Below, in pieces: positions 1-12,132 of a DNA stretch of 64,000 nt (position 1 is the stretch's first letter; each line of letters opens with the position of its first letter). The notes beneath the pieces are model-generated. The model was given only the letters and a program-made list of their open reading frames with translations, ran no database searches and was not told the origin of the DNA. The stretch comes from Neisseria meningitidis (lineage in GTDB: Bacteria > Pseudomonadota > Gammaproteobacteria > Burkholderiales > Neisseriaceae): contig NZ_LR134525.1 in assembly GCF_900638555.1 (NCBI RefSeq), positions 1,550,001 to 1,614,000 of the forward strand, in the 5' to 3' direction. Made by a program: the position numbers and the translations under genes.

Positions 1-21
1 TTTCCGTGCCGACAAGTCCGG

Positions 22-41
22 ATTCCCGCCTGCGCGGGAAT
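22..41. repeat. dRS3 repeat
   Basis: This is a 20-bp imperfect palindrome of the form ATTCCC-N8-GGGAAT, the neisserial dRS3 repeat. Further copies lie at 203-222 and 284-303. These repeats are known building blocks of neisserial intergenic mosaic elements and target sites of filamentous phage integration. Confidence 0.9.
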
Positions 42-202
42 GACGGTTCAGTTGCGTAGGACTGGATTGTGAAAAGGGGCGGATTCGGTGAAAACGGCGG
101 AAATGTGGGATTGATGGAATCGGTGGGCTGAAGCCCTCCCTACAGAGCTTTCAGACGGCATTTTTTGCGTTTTTCGGGAGGGGGCGGCAAATGAAACGCG
201 TC

Positions 203-303
203 ATTCCCGCGCAGGCGGGAATCTAGGACGTAAAATCTCAAGAAACCGTTGTACCCGATAAGTTTCTGTGCCGACAGGTCTGGATTCCCGCCTGCGCGGG
301 AAT
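203..303. repeat. NIME unit: RS repeat bounded by two dRS3 copies
   Basis: Two dRS3 copies (203-222 and 284-303) enclose about 60 bp of RS-type sequence. This is the classic neisserial intergenic mosaic layout. Together with the dRS3 at 22-41 and a DUS near 151-160 it fills the non-coding first 300 bases; I see no gene there. Confidence 0.75.
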
Positions 304-312
304 GACGGTTCG

Positions 313-375
313 GGTATTCCTGACGATTCAGGTATTCCTGACGATTCAGGTATTCCTGACGATTCGGGTATTCCC
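313..375. repeat. 18-bp tandem repeat, 3.5 copies
   Basis: The unit GGTATTCCTGACGATTCA occurs at 313-330, 331-348 and 349-366 (last base changed), followed by a half unit at 367-375. Because 18 is divisible by 3 it translates as a repeated hexapeptide in a short open frame (268-501). That frame begins inside a dRS3-type sequence, so I do not call it a gene. Confidence 0.85.
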
Positions 376-497
376 ATAGTTTCGCCGGACGGACGTGGGG
401 AAATGCGTAACGGGCATAGTGGGCGCAGAGCGGGCGGTTTTACGCCACGGATTTCCGTTTTCGCGCGAACATATCAGCCCGCCTGCCGCGTTTGCGC

Positions 498-526
498 TTG
501 AAATCGGGTATGTTTCGTCTTAAAAT
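498..526 (+). promoter_or_regulatory. sigma70 promoter for carA
   Basis: TTGAAA at 498-503 and TAAAAT at 521-526 are separated by exactly 17 bp, about 160 bp upstream of the carA start. A partial DUS precedes the gene at 641-650. Confidence 0.6.
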
Positions 527-686
527 ATGCTGCTTTCAGGGTATAGGCACTTGCCCGAAAAGCACGTTACGCGTCTATCTTGCGCGGCGTGTTTTTTTTT
601 GACCGGATTTTTCCGACCGGATGCCCCCTGCCGAAGTCCCTTCAGACGGCATTGTCAAGAATTTTATTAAAAACAGGATTCCCATC

Positions 687-1820
<1,134 letters not shown>

Positions 1821-1865
1821 TGGCTTTCAGACGGCACTGCCGCCGCCTGAAAAAGAAAGCGGGAA

Positions 1866-2003
1866 ATGAAGATTAGCGCACTCGACCATCTGGTACTGAC
1901 CGTTGCCGACATTGACCGAACCATTGCGTTTTACACGCAAGTTTTGGGTATGGAAGAAGTTTCATTTGGCAACAACCGTAAGGCTTGTATTTTAGAAGAC
2001 TAA
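1866..2003 (+). pseudogene. VOC (glyoxalase-like) protein, N-terminal fragment
   Basis: The 45-codon frame reads MKISALDHLVLTVADI and continues to FYTQVLGMEE, an unmistakable start of a vicinal-oxygen-chelate fold protein (glyoxalase/bleomycin-resistance family, normally about 120-130 residues). The first metal-ligand His of the family is present (LDHLVLTV). Homology stops after residue about 35 and the frame ends at 2003 where the GC-rich repeat block begins, so roughly two thirds of the gene is missing. It is probably a relic left when the carA-carB interval was rearranged. A functional mini-protein is unlikely. Confidence 0.75.
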
Positions 2004-3290
2004 GGGATTTGGGAAAGATTGCCGCAACTTGGAAAATGCCCTCTCCCCAGCCCTCCCCCACGGGGGAGGGGGTAGGTTGCAGCAGATTTTGCGGTTGCAG
2101 GCAGTTTGAAAAGCGACTTGGATTTACAAGCGTTGATTTCAGGTCGCTTGAAAAATAAAAAACAGCCTGTACAACTTGTTTTCCTTGTTTTCCTTGCAAA
2201 ACCCTTAATCACTACAGCCGCACCGTCCTCTCTCCCGTGGGAGAGAGTTAGAGAGAGGGCAGCAAACAGCACGACAACAAAATGAACCCGCACGAGAAAC
2301 TCTTGACCACCGACAACCCCATCTTGCGCCAACGCGCCAAAGCCATGCGCCAAGAAATGAGCGGGGCGGAAGCAAAATTGTGGCAGCACCTGCGGGCAGG
2401 TCGTCTGAACGGCTATAAATTCCGCCGCCAGCAGCCGATGGGAAACTATATTGTTGATTTTATGTGCGTAACGCCCAAGTTGATTGTCGAAGCAGACGGA
2501 GGGCAGCACACAGAACAAGCCGCATACGACCACGCGCGGACGGCATATCTCAACAGCTTGGGCTTTACCGTACTGCGGTTTTGGAATCACGAGATTTTAC
2601 AGCAGACAAACGATGTGCTGACAGAAATCCTGCTCGTGTTGCAAGAATTGGAAAAGCAAGCTGCACGATAGCAGATGGCTGATTTTGATTGGATTATTGA
2701 AAATAATAGGATAAAGCCGACTGAATTGAGCATTTATAAAGGCCGTCTGAAAAACAAAAAGCAGCCTGCATAACCTGATTAGTTTACAGAAACCTTAGCC
2801 CCAACAGCCACCCCATCCTCTCTCCCGTGGGAGAGAGCTAGAGAGAGGGCAACAAGCCGCAAGGCTTGTGTCTTGGCGGTTAGAGTGTTAGGAAAGGTTG
2901 CCGAAATTCGGAGAATGCCCTCTCCCCAGCCCTCCCCCACGGGGGAGGGAGTAGGTTTCAGCAGATTTTGCGGTTGCAGGCGGTTTGAAAGCGACTTGGA
3001 TTTACCGTTGATTTCAGGTCGTCTGAAAAGCAAAAAGCAACCTGCACAACCTGTTTCCTTGCAGAACCCTTAGCCCTACAGCCACTCCGTCCTCTCTCCC
3101 GTGGGAGAGAGCTAGAGAGAGGGCAACAAGCCACAAGGCTTGTATTTCGGTGGTTGAGTTGTTGGGAAAGGTTGCCGAAATTCGGGGAATGCCCTCTCCC
3201 CAACCCTCCCCCACGGGGGAGGGGGCAGGTTGCAGCGGATTTTGCGGTTGCAGGCGGTTTGAGAAAGAATGCCCGAAATATCAACAGCGG
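2004..3290. repeat. three copies of a composite GC-rich intergenic repeat block
   Basis: Two motifs alternate. The first contains the palindrome CTCTCTCCCGTGGGAGAGAG (2228-2247, 2818-2837, 3092-3111). The second has the CCCTCTCC...CCCCCACGGGGGAGG arms (near 2040-2072, 2919-2950, 3191-3223) followed by a shared tail running through TTTTGCGGTTGCAGGC. Copies 2 and 3 (about 2760-3060 and 3061-3265) are tandem; copy 1 is split by the DUF559 gene. Foreign-dialect uptake signals sit in the block: AG-DUS and AAGCAGCCTGCA near 2741-2770, a GTCGTCTGAA near 3018, and TTCAGACGACCT near 3347. No coding region is convincing in 2672-3521. Confidence 0.8.
2282..2671 (+). CDS. DUF559 family protein (endonuclease-fold)
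   Basis: The 129-residue product matches the DUF559 family, whose fold is that of restriction/Vsr-type nucleases. The pattern visible is a basic helix (LRQRAKAMRQEMSGAEAKLW), then FRRQQPMGNYIVDF, then a V-E-A-D-G-G-Q-H motif and a final LRFWNHEI, which corresponds to the PD-(D/E)xK-like core with acidic residues in IVDF and VEADG. No native substrate is known to me for this family. The gene lies inside the repeat block, with a copy of the GTGGGAGAGAG palindrome just upstream. It ends at a TAG directly followed by anonymous sequence. It is short but complete for the family. Confidence 0.8.
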   Translation: MNPHEKLLTTDNPILRQRAKAMRQEMSGAEAKLWQHLRAGRLNGYKFRRQQPMGNYIVDFMCVTPKLIVEADGGQHTEQAAYDHARTAYLNSLGFTVLRFWNHEILQQTNDVLTEILLVLQELEKQAAR

Positions 3291-3491
3291 GAATTTTTCA
3301 GGCAGCCTTTATCGCAAGGCAGGTGGAACAAACGCCGCGAACGTTTTTTCAGACGACCTTTGAACTCATCGGCAGAGAGTGTGCCGCAAGGCACGCACGC
3401 GGTGGGTTGGGGTTGCAGGGAAAATGGAGAACGCGTGCGTGCGTACCGCACATACCCTACATGCGGGCTACGGCTTGCTAGGATTGCTCGT

Positions 3492-3513
3492 TATACTTAA
3501 TTTTGACAAGGAG
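3492..3513 (+). promoter_or_regulatory. -10-like element and strong RBS before the PRTase-SLOG island
   Basis: TATACT at 3492-3497 is a good -10 hexamer, but no convincing -35 lies 16-18 bp upstream. AAGGAG at about 3508-3513 is a strong ribosome site 8 bp before ATG 3522. Confidence 0.35.
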
Positions 3514-3521
3514 TCAATGAA

Positions 3522-4085
3522 ATGGCGATAGAACTAAATGGTAACTGGACAAAAGGATTTGCTTTAGACCATCATATGCAAAAAAGTATTTTGTTAGGTT
3601 ATGATGAATTAGGGCATCCTCACTTTGATAGCAAGAGAAGTGTGATTGGAGAATGGGTTTATCAATTAAAATATCGTAATCAAACCCAAAATGTTTCTTT
3701 GCTGGTAGACTATATTTTACAAAAATTTAGTGGTTTAGAATCTATAAATTTAATTGTTCCCGCCCCTTTTACAACAGAGCGTATTAATCAACCAGTTCAA
3801 TTAATTGCCAAAGAACTAAGTGATCGCTTGAATATTCCATATTCTCCTATTTTAAGAAAATCTAGCTCACACACACCACTCAAAAATATTGAAGAAAAAT
3901 CAGAAAAACTAGAAATACTGAATAATTCCATCACAATTGACAATATAGATCTATCCAATAAGAATATTTTAGTAATTGATGATTTATTTGATAGCGGAGC
4001 AACATTGGAAATATCAACTGAAAAATTGTTTTCAAAAAATGCTAGATCTGTAATTGTTTTAGCAATGACAAAGACTAGAGGATAA
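3522..4085 (+). CDS. ComF-like phosphoribosyltransferase (PRTase) of an AT-rich island
   Basis: The 187-residue protein has a type I phosphoribosyltransferase fold. The PRPP-binding loop is clear at about residues 148-160 (ILVIDDLFDSGATL), and an upstream LIVPAPF followed by an R resembles the hood/PP-loop region of ComF proteins. The nucleobase substrate cannot be read from sequence. Base composition is strikingly AT-rich (16 of 60 bases G+C at 3901-3960) against the GC-rich carA and carB, so it is probably transferred DNA. It overlaps nothing but is followed 2 bp later by the SLOG gene, so the two form one transcription unit. A classical ComF competence role is possible but the zinc-finger N-terminus of ComF is absent. 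Confidence 0.8.
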   Translation: MAIELNGNWTKGFALDHHMQKSILLGYDELGHPHFDSKRSVIGEWVYQLKYRNQTQNVSLLVDYILQKFSGLESINLIVPAPFTTERINQPVQLIAKELSDRLNIPYSPILRKSSSHTPLKNIEEKSEKLEILNNSITIDNIDLSNKNILVIDDLFDSGATLEISTEKLFSKNARSVIVLAMTKTRG

Positions 4086-4087
4086 AA

Positions 4088-4636
4088 ATGCGCACTATTT
4101 TCTTTTCTGGTTCACGCAGCATTTCACGACTAAATCCACAAATACGAGAAAGAATTAACAATATTCTTAGCAATAATTTTGATATTGTTATTGGAGATGC
4201 TAATGGGGCTGATAAAGCTATCCAAAAATTTCTACAAGAACAAGATTATGCTAATGTGCATATTTACTTTTCTGGCAAAATTTACCGAAATAATGTGGGG
4301 AATTGGCAGTTTGTCCAAGTAGACAGCAAAGGAACTGGAAGGGTATTTTATACAGCAAAAGATAAGAAAATGGCAGAAATTGCTGATTATGGCTTTATTT
4401 TATGGGATGGTAAGAGTATTGGTTCATTAAATAATATAGCAGAACTTTTACAGCTAAATAAACCTTCTCTTGTATACCATTCTCAAACAAAAGAATTCTT
4501 TAAAATTAAATCAAGCGCAGATTTAGAGAATATTTTATCTAACATAGAAGATGATGTTTTAGCTTCAATTTTAGAAAAGGGAAATACTTTTCTTAAAAGC
4601 TATGTAACAAAACAACCTTCTTTAATTCAAGAGTAA
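4088..4636 (+). CDS. SLOG (LOG/DprA-like Rossmann) domain protein
   Basis: The 182-residue product begins IFFSGSRSI and carries GDANGADKAIQ at about residues 36-46, RNNVGNW, and later an ADYGFILWDGKS element followed by N-N-I. This set matches a widespread uncharacterised family in the SLOG superfamily, which includes LOG phosphoribohydrolases, DprA and nucleotide-sensing domains of defence proteins. Nucleotide binding is inferred from the glycine-rich loops. Like its upstream partner it is AT-rich. Its stop codon is only 6 bp from the carB start and supplies the only SD-like bases (AAGAG) for carB. The pairing of a phosphoribosyltransferase and a SLOG protein suggests chemistry on a nucleotide or nucleobase; function is unknown. 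Confidence 0.8.
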   Translation: MRTIFFSGSRSISRLNPQIRERINNILSNNFDIVIGDANGADKAIQKFLQEQDYANVHIYFSGKIYRNNVGNWQFVQVDSKGTGRVFYTAKDKKMAEIADYGFILWDGKSIGSLNNIAELLQLNKPSLVYHSQTKEFFKIKSSADLENILSNIEDDVLASILEKGNTFLKSYVTKQPSLIQE

Positions 4637-4642
4637 CCACCC

Positions 4643-7858
<3,216 letters not shown>

Positions 7859-7874
7859 TACCTGAATCAGGTTG

Positions 7875-7917
7875 AAAATGCCGTCTGAAACCGTTTTGCG
7901 GTTTCAGACGGCATTTT
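7875..7917. terminator. DUS-paired terminator after carB
   Basis: A perfect 19-bp stem (7875-7893 with 7899-7917) around a 5-base loop carries a DUS on each arm and ends in a run of T. It serves carB on the plus strand and possibly crgA on the minus strand. Confidence 0.85.
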
Positions 7918-8081
7918 GTCATTTGGAAAGCCGATGTTGCCACACACAAGCCGTACATAAGGAACAGCCCTATCACGCTCCCCATATAGACTGCCATTGC
8001 CGCGGCTATACATCATCTTATTTATTTTTTCTCAAAGTTATTAAGTGAGTAAAAACAATTTTATGACAGGTTTTTATAGAA

Positions 8082-8981
8082 TTATCCACAGAGATTGTTT
8101 CCCAGTTCCTCCACTAAAAAATCCAAAAATACGCGTAAGCGGAGATTGACGGCTTTATCGCTGTAATAAACAGCATTAAAGGGGTGTGTTTTATCGGAGG
8201 TTTGTTCGGCGAGCAGGGGAATTAACTTTCCTTCAGCGATGTCGTTGTCAACCAAAAAATCTGATAAGCAAGCAATACCGCAACCTGAAAGGCACAACGA
8301 GCGTAAGATTTCACCGCTGCTGGCGGTAAAGTGCGGTGAAATCTTATAGGGATTTCCCTGCGCATCTAAAACCGCCCATGTATTTAGAGAACTGGGTTCG
8401 GTGAAGCCTAAACATTGGTGGCCGGCAAGCTCTTCTGTAGATTGCGGCGTGCCGTGTTTTGCCAGGTATTCAGGACTGGCGATTACGCGGAAGCGGCTGT
8501 CAAACAGATGGCGTGCACGCAGCCCGGAATCGTCCAATTCTCCGGCCCGTAAGGCAATATCGACTTTGCGTTCAATCAGATTGATATAGCTTTCGGAAGA
8601 AACGAGCGAAAGTCGGATATGCGGATAGCGTTCGTTGAATTTTGCTGCCAGCGGCGCCAGCAGATGCAGCACCATCGGCATCGCGGAATCCACGCGCAAC
8701 ACGCCTTGAGGTATTTCGTGCACTGCCAGCATTTCGGTTTCCGCCGCTGCCATTTCTTGCAGGATTCTCTGCGCGCGGCGGAAATATTGTGCGCCTTCTT
8801 CCGTCAGACTGAGTTGCCGCGTGGTGCGGTTGAGCAGGTTCACACCCAACTTTTCCTCCAGCCGTTTGACGATGCGGCTTACGGCAGAATTTGCCATCGC
8901 CAACTGCTCCGCCGCACGGCTGAAGCTGCCGCTTTCCACCACTTGAACAAATACGGTCAGTTCTTCTGAATTGGTTTTCAT
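8082..8981 (-). CDS. crgA: LysR-type regulator CrgA
   Basis: The 299-residue protein has an N-terminal winged helix-turn-helix (about residues 4-62, with [18 protein letters not shown] and RRLEEK-type wing) and a LysR effector domain (about 90-293). Length and neighbourhood match CrgA, the contact-regulated gene of N. meningitidis, which represses its own promoter and influences the divergent mdaB and pilus/capsule genes on contact with host cells. The intergenic region to mdaB contains hairpin repeats typical of this promoter. An isolated perfect DnaA box (8092-8100) overlaps the 3' end of the gene. Confidence 0.9.
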   Translation of the reverse strand: MKTNSEELTVFVQVVESGSFSRAAEQLAMANSAVSRIVKRLEEKLGVNLLNRTTRQLSLTEEGAQYFRRAQRILQEMAAAETEMLAVHEIPQGVLRVDSAMPMVLHLLAPLAAKFNERYPHIRLSLVSSESYINLIERKVDIALRAGELDDSGLRARHLFDSRFRVIASPEYLAKHGTPQSTEELAGHQCLGFTEPSSLNTWAVLDAQGNPYKISPHFTASSGEILRSLCLSGCGIACLSDFLVDNDIAEGKLIPLLAEQTSDKTHPFNAVYYSDKAVNLRLRVFLDFLVEELGNNLCG

Positions 8982-9000
8982 CGTGTTTCCTTTTCGGTTG

Positions 9001-9110
9001 GAACCCCGCCCTTTAGGGCGGCAGGATCAGACTTTATTTGGGAGGGGTGTAACCCCTTCCGAATCAGGACGGCACACAGGGCGGTGCTTTATGTGCCATC
9101 CCGTGTGTTG
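9001..9110. repeat. hairpin repeat region in the crgA-mdaB intergenic space (CREN/REP2-like)
   Basis: The palindrome CCGCCCTTTAGGGCGG lies at 9006-9021, then an imperfect GGAGGGGT/AACCCCTTCC pair at 9041-9060 and a third imperfect pair around 9072-9110. The crgA promoter of meningococcus is known to carry a CREN (contact regulatory element, REP2-type repeat). I infer that this is the same element from position and hairpin content, not from an alignment. Confidence 0.45.
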
Positions 9111-9219
9111 GAACATCTGATTATTTCATTTGAAGCAAAAGTGTTTTCTTATTTTTGCACTTTTAAATTATAAAGTAAAACGGCACAATACATTCATCAA
9201 TTCACAAACGAGGTAACAA

Positions 9220-9798
9220 ATGAATATTTTATTATTAGACGGCGGCAAGGCGTTCGGACATTCTCACGGCGGGTTAAACCGCACGCTTCACAAAAAAGCG
9301 AAAGAAGTTTTGACCGCGCTCGGACACAATGTTCAAGAAACCGTGATTGATGCCGGCTATGATGTTGAGGCAGAAATCGAAAAATTCGTTTGGATGGATG
9401 CTGTGATTTGGCAGATGCCGGGCTGGTGGATGCACGAGCCTTGGACAGTGAAAAAATACATAGACGAAGTATTAACCGCTGGACACGGCAAACTCTACCA
9501 AAGCGACGGCAGACACAGCGTCAATCCGACTGAGGGCTACGGCACAGGCGGCTTGTTGCAAGGCAAAAAACATATGCTTTCACTGACTTGGAATGCGCCG
9601 ATTGAGGCGTTTACCCGCGAAGGCGATTTCTTTGAAGGCAAAGGCGTTGATGTTTTGTATATGCACTTCCACAAAGCCAACGAGTTTTTGGGTATGACCC
9701 GCCTGCCGACATTCTTATGTAACGATGTGGTTAAAAATCCGCAAGTGGAAAAATACTTGGCAGATTATCAGGCACACTTGGAAAAAGTGTTCGGCTAA
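9220..9798 (+). CDS. mdaB: MdaB-type NADPH:quinone reductase
   Basis: The 192-residue flavodoxin-fold protein resembles modulator of drug activity B. It shows the FAD-binding start (LLLDGGKAFGHSHGGLN), the WQMPGWWMHEPW loop and the central LSLTWNAP segment. It reduces quinones by two electrons in the cytoplasm and so limits semiquinone and oxidative stress. It is divergent from crgA, and in meningococcus CrgA is reported to act on this promoter. The ATG has a GAGG-type ribosome site (AACGAGGTAACAA) 7 bp upstream. The gene has the AT-rich start typical of its promoter region and normal codon use after that. Confidence 0.9.
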   Translation: MNILLLDGGKAFGHSHGGLNRTLHKKAKEVLTALGHNVQETVIDAGYDVEAEIEKFVWMDAVIWQMPGWWMHEPWTVKKYIDEVLTAGHGKLYQSDGRHSVNPTEGYGTGGLLQGKKHMLSLTWNAPIEAFTREGDFFEGKGVDVLYMHFHKANEFLGMTRLPTFLCNDVVKNPQVEKYLADYQAHLEKVFG

Positions 9799-9821
9799 AA
9801 ATTTATCTTATAAACAAACAA

Positions 9822-9958
9822 AGGCAGCCTGAAAGATTGAATGGTCTGCACCCCTAAGGTTGGACTAACCAACCGACTAAGGTGCAGATTATTTTTTGTT
9901 GCTTTTTCAGCTTTTCGTTGGGTTAGATATTCTTGCCCACTGTTTTCAGGCAGCCTTG
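9822..9958. repeat. AG-kingDUS inverted pair enclosing an IS-like remnant
   Basis: AAGGCAGCCTGAAA near 9822 and TTTCAGGCAGCCTT near 9945 form an inverted pair using the Kingella-type uptake dialect rather than the meningococcal DUS. Between them lies TCTGCACC (9845) inverted to GGTGCAGA (about 9881), resembling fused ends of an IS3-family element. No transposase survives. The remaining bases to 10168 hold no gene that I can see. Confidence 0.45.
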
Positions 9959-10168
9959 AATACAAAAAATGGCGTATGTAATATGTTTATACGACCAAAA
10001 CGGAATGAATTTTAACGTATTGCGCGTCATCAACAATGACTGAGTTTCTCGCCTCTCGCGCCTGAATCTATGTCATATACAGTTCCTTTCATTCAAATCA
10101 ACAAAAGAATGCCGTCCGAACGTCCGTTCAGACGGCACTTGTCTTCCCCCAATAGACTTGAGGCTGTT

Positions 10169-11209
10169 CTAACGTACCACCCCTTCGTTCCGCCCCAAAA
10201 CCATCGCATCGCCGTAGCTGAAGAAACGGTATTCGCGTTCGACCGCATAACGATACGCGGCGCGGATATGACCCATACCCGAAAACGCGCTGACAAGCAT
10301 CAGCAGCGTCGATTTCGGCAGATGGAAATTGGTAACCAGCCTGTCGGCAACATTAAAACGGTAGCCCGGCGTGATGAAAATATCGGTGTCGCCCTGCCCC
10401 GCTTTCAGACGACCCGTCGCACGCGCGGCAGACTCGAGGGCGCGCATGGAAGTCGTGCCGACCGCCCAGACTTTGTTCCCCCGGGCTTTTGCCGCCTCAA
10501 CGGTGGCGGCGGTTTCAGACGGCACTTCAAACCATTCGCTGTGCATTTTGTGTTCTTCGATTTTATCGACGCGCACGGGTTGGAACGTTCCCGCACCGAC
10601 GTGCAGGGTTACTTCTGCGGTTACCGCGCCTTTGTCTTTCAGACGGCGCAAAAGTTCTTCCGTAAAATGCAGGCCCGCCGTCGGCGCGGCGACCGCGCCC
10701 TGATATTTGGCATAAACAGTCTGGTAGCGGCTGTCGTCGTCCGCATCGGCGGCACGTTCGATATAAGGCGGCAGGGGCAGGTGTCCGTTCTGTTCCAAAA
10801 GTTCGTAAACGGTCTCTCCGCCTTCAAAACGCAGGCAGAACAGTTCGCCCTCACGCCCGACCATCACGGCGCGGATGCCGCCTTCAAACACCAGCCCCAT
10901 ACCGGGCTTGGGGGACTTGGACGAACGGATGTGCGCCAGTGCGGTATGACTGTCTAAAACACGCTCGATCAGGGCTTCGATCCTGCCGCCGCTGTCTTTC
11001 TGCCCAAACAGCCGCGCCTTCATGACTTTGGTGTTGTTGAACACCAAAACGTCGCCCGCCTCGACATAATCCGGCAAATCGCCGAACACCCGGTCTTGCA
11101 GCGGCATATCGGGCAGCGCGACCAAAAGGTGGCTGCTGCCGCGCACTTCGGGCGGATGCTGGGCAATCAGGTGTTCGGGCAGGGTAAAATCAAAATCTGA
11201 AATATCCAT
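10169..11209 (-). CDS. queA: S-adenosylmethionine:tRNA ribosyltransferase-isomerase
   Basis: QueA transfers the ribosyl group of AdoMet to preQ1-modified tRNA to make epoxyqueuosine. The product begins [19 protein letters not shown] and contains the conserved HLPLPPYI and [11 protein letters not shown] motifs; at 346 residues it is of usual length. An upstream in-frame ATG at 11248 adds 13 residues that do not belong to the family, so I start at 11209. A TATAAT -10 (minus strand, 11238-11243) lies just upstream. The gene stands alone between two DUS-bearing intergenic regions. Confidence 0.96.
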   Translation of the reverse strand: MDISDFDFTLPEHLIAQHPPEVRGSSHLLVALPDMPLQDRVFGDLPDYVEAGDVLVFNNTKVMKARLFGQKDSGGRIEALIERVLDSHTALAHIRSSKSPKPGMGLVFEGGIRAVMVGREGELFCLRFEGGETVYELLEQNGHLPLPPYIERAADADDDSRYQTVYAKYQGAVAAPTAGLHFTEELLRRLKDKGAVTAEVTLHVGAGTFQPVRVDKIEEHKMHSEWFEVPSETAATVEAAKARGNKVWAVGTTSMRALESAARATGRLKAGQGDTDIFITPGYRFNVADRLVTNFHLPKSTLLMLVSAFSGMGHIRAAYRYAVEREYRFFSYGDAMVLGRNEGVVR

Positions 11210-11237
11210 TTTTACACTCTCGTTCGGGCAAGCCGCC

Positions 11238-11243
11238 ATTATA
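11238..11243 (-). promoter_or_regulatory. -10 hexamer of queA promoter
   Basis: ATTATA on the plus strand is TATAAT on the minus strand, 29 bp from the queA start. The -35 region would fall in the DUS at 11260-11270 (TCTGAA-like). The rest of 11210-11564 upstream of accB holds no gene; a possible TTGACC-N16-CAAAAT promoter for accB lies at 11309-11336. Confidence 0.4.
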
Positions 11244-11564
11244 CGCACTTTAGCCCTTTTTCAGACGGCATCTTTGCCCGAAAAACCAACAGATTAGAAT
11301 AAACACTCTTGACCCGGGGCATCTTGTGCGCAAAATCAAACTTCCTGCACATTTCCCCCAAAAACCGCCGTTTTTTGATATTTTACTGGACATTTACCGA
11401 CAACTTCGGGAAAATAAACACATTCTCACGGTTGTTTTCCACCACAGGAAAACCGTATCCGAACACCATTCCGCCCGGTTTGCGCCGTTGCCGCAAGCCG
11501 GCTGTTTTCTGAAAAACCAACGCAACAACCCGCCGAAACACCGGCAGCCTTTAAAGGAACAGAA

Positions 11565-12020
11565 ATGGATTTGCGCAAATTAAAAAAACTGATTGATTTG
11601 GTTGAAGAATCGGGTATCGCCGAAATCGAAGTAACCGAAGGCGAGGAAAAAGTCCGCATCACCCGAACCATCGCCGCCGCACCCGTTTACGCCGCGCCCG
11701 TACCTGCCGCCGCGCCGGCCGTAACGCCTGCCGCCGCACCCGTTGCGGCATCCGCGCCTGCCGCCGCACCTGCCGCCCGCGATTTGTCCGACGCGCAAAA
11801 ATCACCTATGGTCGGCACGTTCTACCGCGCACCCGGCCCGAATGCCGCGCCTTTTGTCGAAGTCGGCCAACAGGTTAAAGCCGGCGACACGCTGTGCATC
11901 ATCGAAGCGATGAAGCTGATGAACGAAATCGAAGCCGAAAAATCCGGCACGGTCAAAGAAATTTTGGTCGAAAACGGTACGCCCGTCGAATTCGGCGAAC
12001 CGCTCTTCATTATCGGATAA
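11565..12020 (+). CDS. accB: biotin carboxyl carrier protein of acetyl-CoA carboxylase
   Basis: The 151-residue subunit carries biotin on Lys117 in the motif EAMKLMNE. The N-terminal part (about 1-35) binds AccC, followed by an Ala/Pro-rich flexible linker (about 43-75) and the C-terminal lipoyl/biotinyl domain (about 80-151). It moves carboxylate between the biotin carboxylase and carboxyltransferase, the first step of fatty acid synthesis. A strong AAAGGA site lies 6 bp before the ATG. It is followed by accC after a 112-bp gap with a DUS hairpin. Confidence 0.97.
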   Translation: MDLRKLKKLIDLVEESGIAEIEVTEGEEKVRITRTIAAAPVYAAPVPAAAPAVTPAAAPVAASAPAAAPAARDLSDAQKSPMVGTFYRAPGPNAAPFVEVGQQVKAGDTLCIIEAMKLMNEIEAEKSGTVKEILVENGTPVEFGEPLFIIG

Positions 12021-12026
12021 TCCTGT

Positions 12027-12061
12027 TTTCAGACGGCATAAACTTCCGATGCCGTCTGAAA
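12027..12061. terminator. DUS inverted pair between accB and accC
   Basis: A 13-bp stem (12027-12039 with 12049-12061) around a 9-base loop. It lacks a long T run and lies inside the accBC operon, so it probably attenuates rather than ends transcription. ATG 12049 is the DUS itself and not a gene start. Confidence 0.6.
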
Positions 12062-12132
12062 TGCTTTCCCCCTTCGGCGTTCCCGCACCTTTTTTTTACG
12101 GACGGGTTGCCGGAATCACAGGAACAGTCATC

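Noticed and set aside
22-303. Several near-identical palindromes at the left edge, as in a CRISPR array
   Set aside because: Spacing is irregular, the units are dRS3 repeats, and no cas gene is near.
268-501. 77-codon frame with a repeated hexapeptide
   Set aside because: It starts inside dRS3-type sequence and its repeats come from the 18-bp tandem DNA repeat; no ribosome site.
7875-7917. Long hairpins at many gene ends as possible riboswitches
   Set aside because: They are paired DUS at the 3' ends of genes and behave as terminators.
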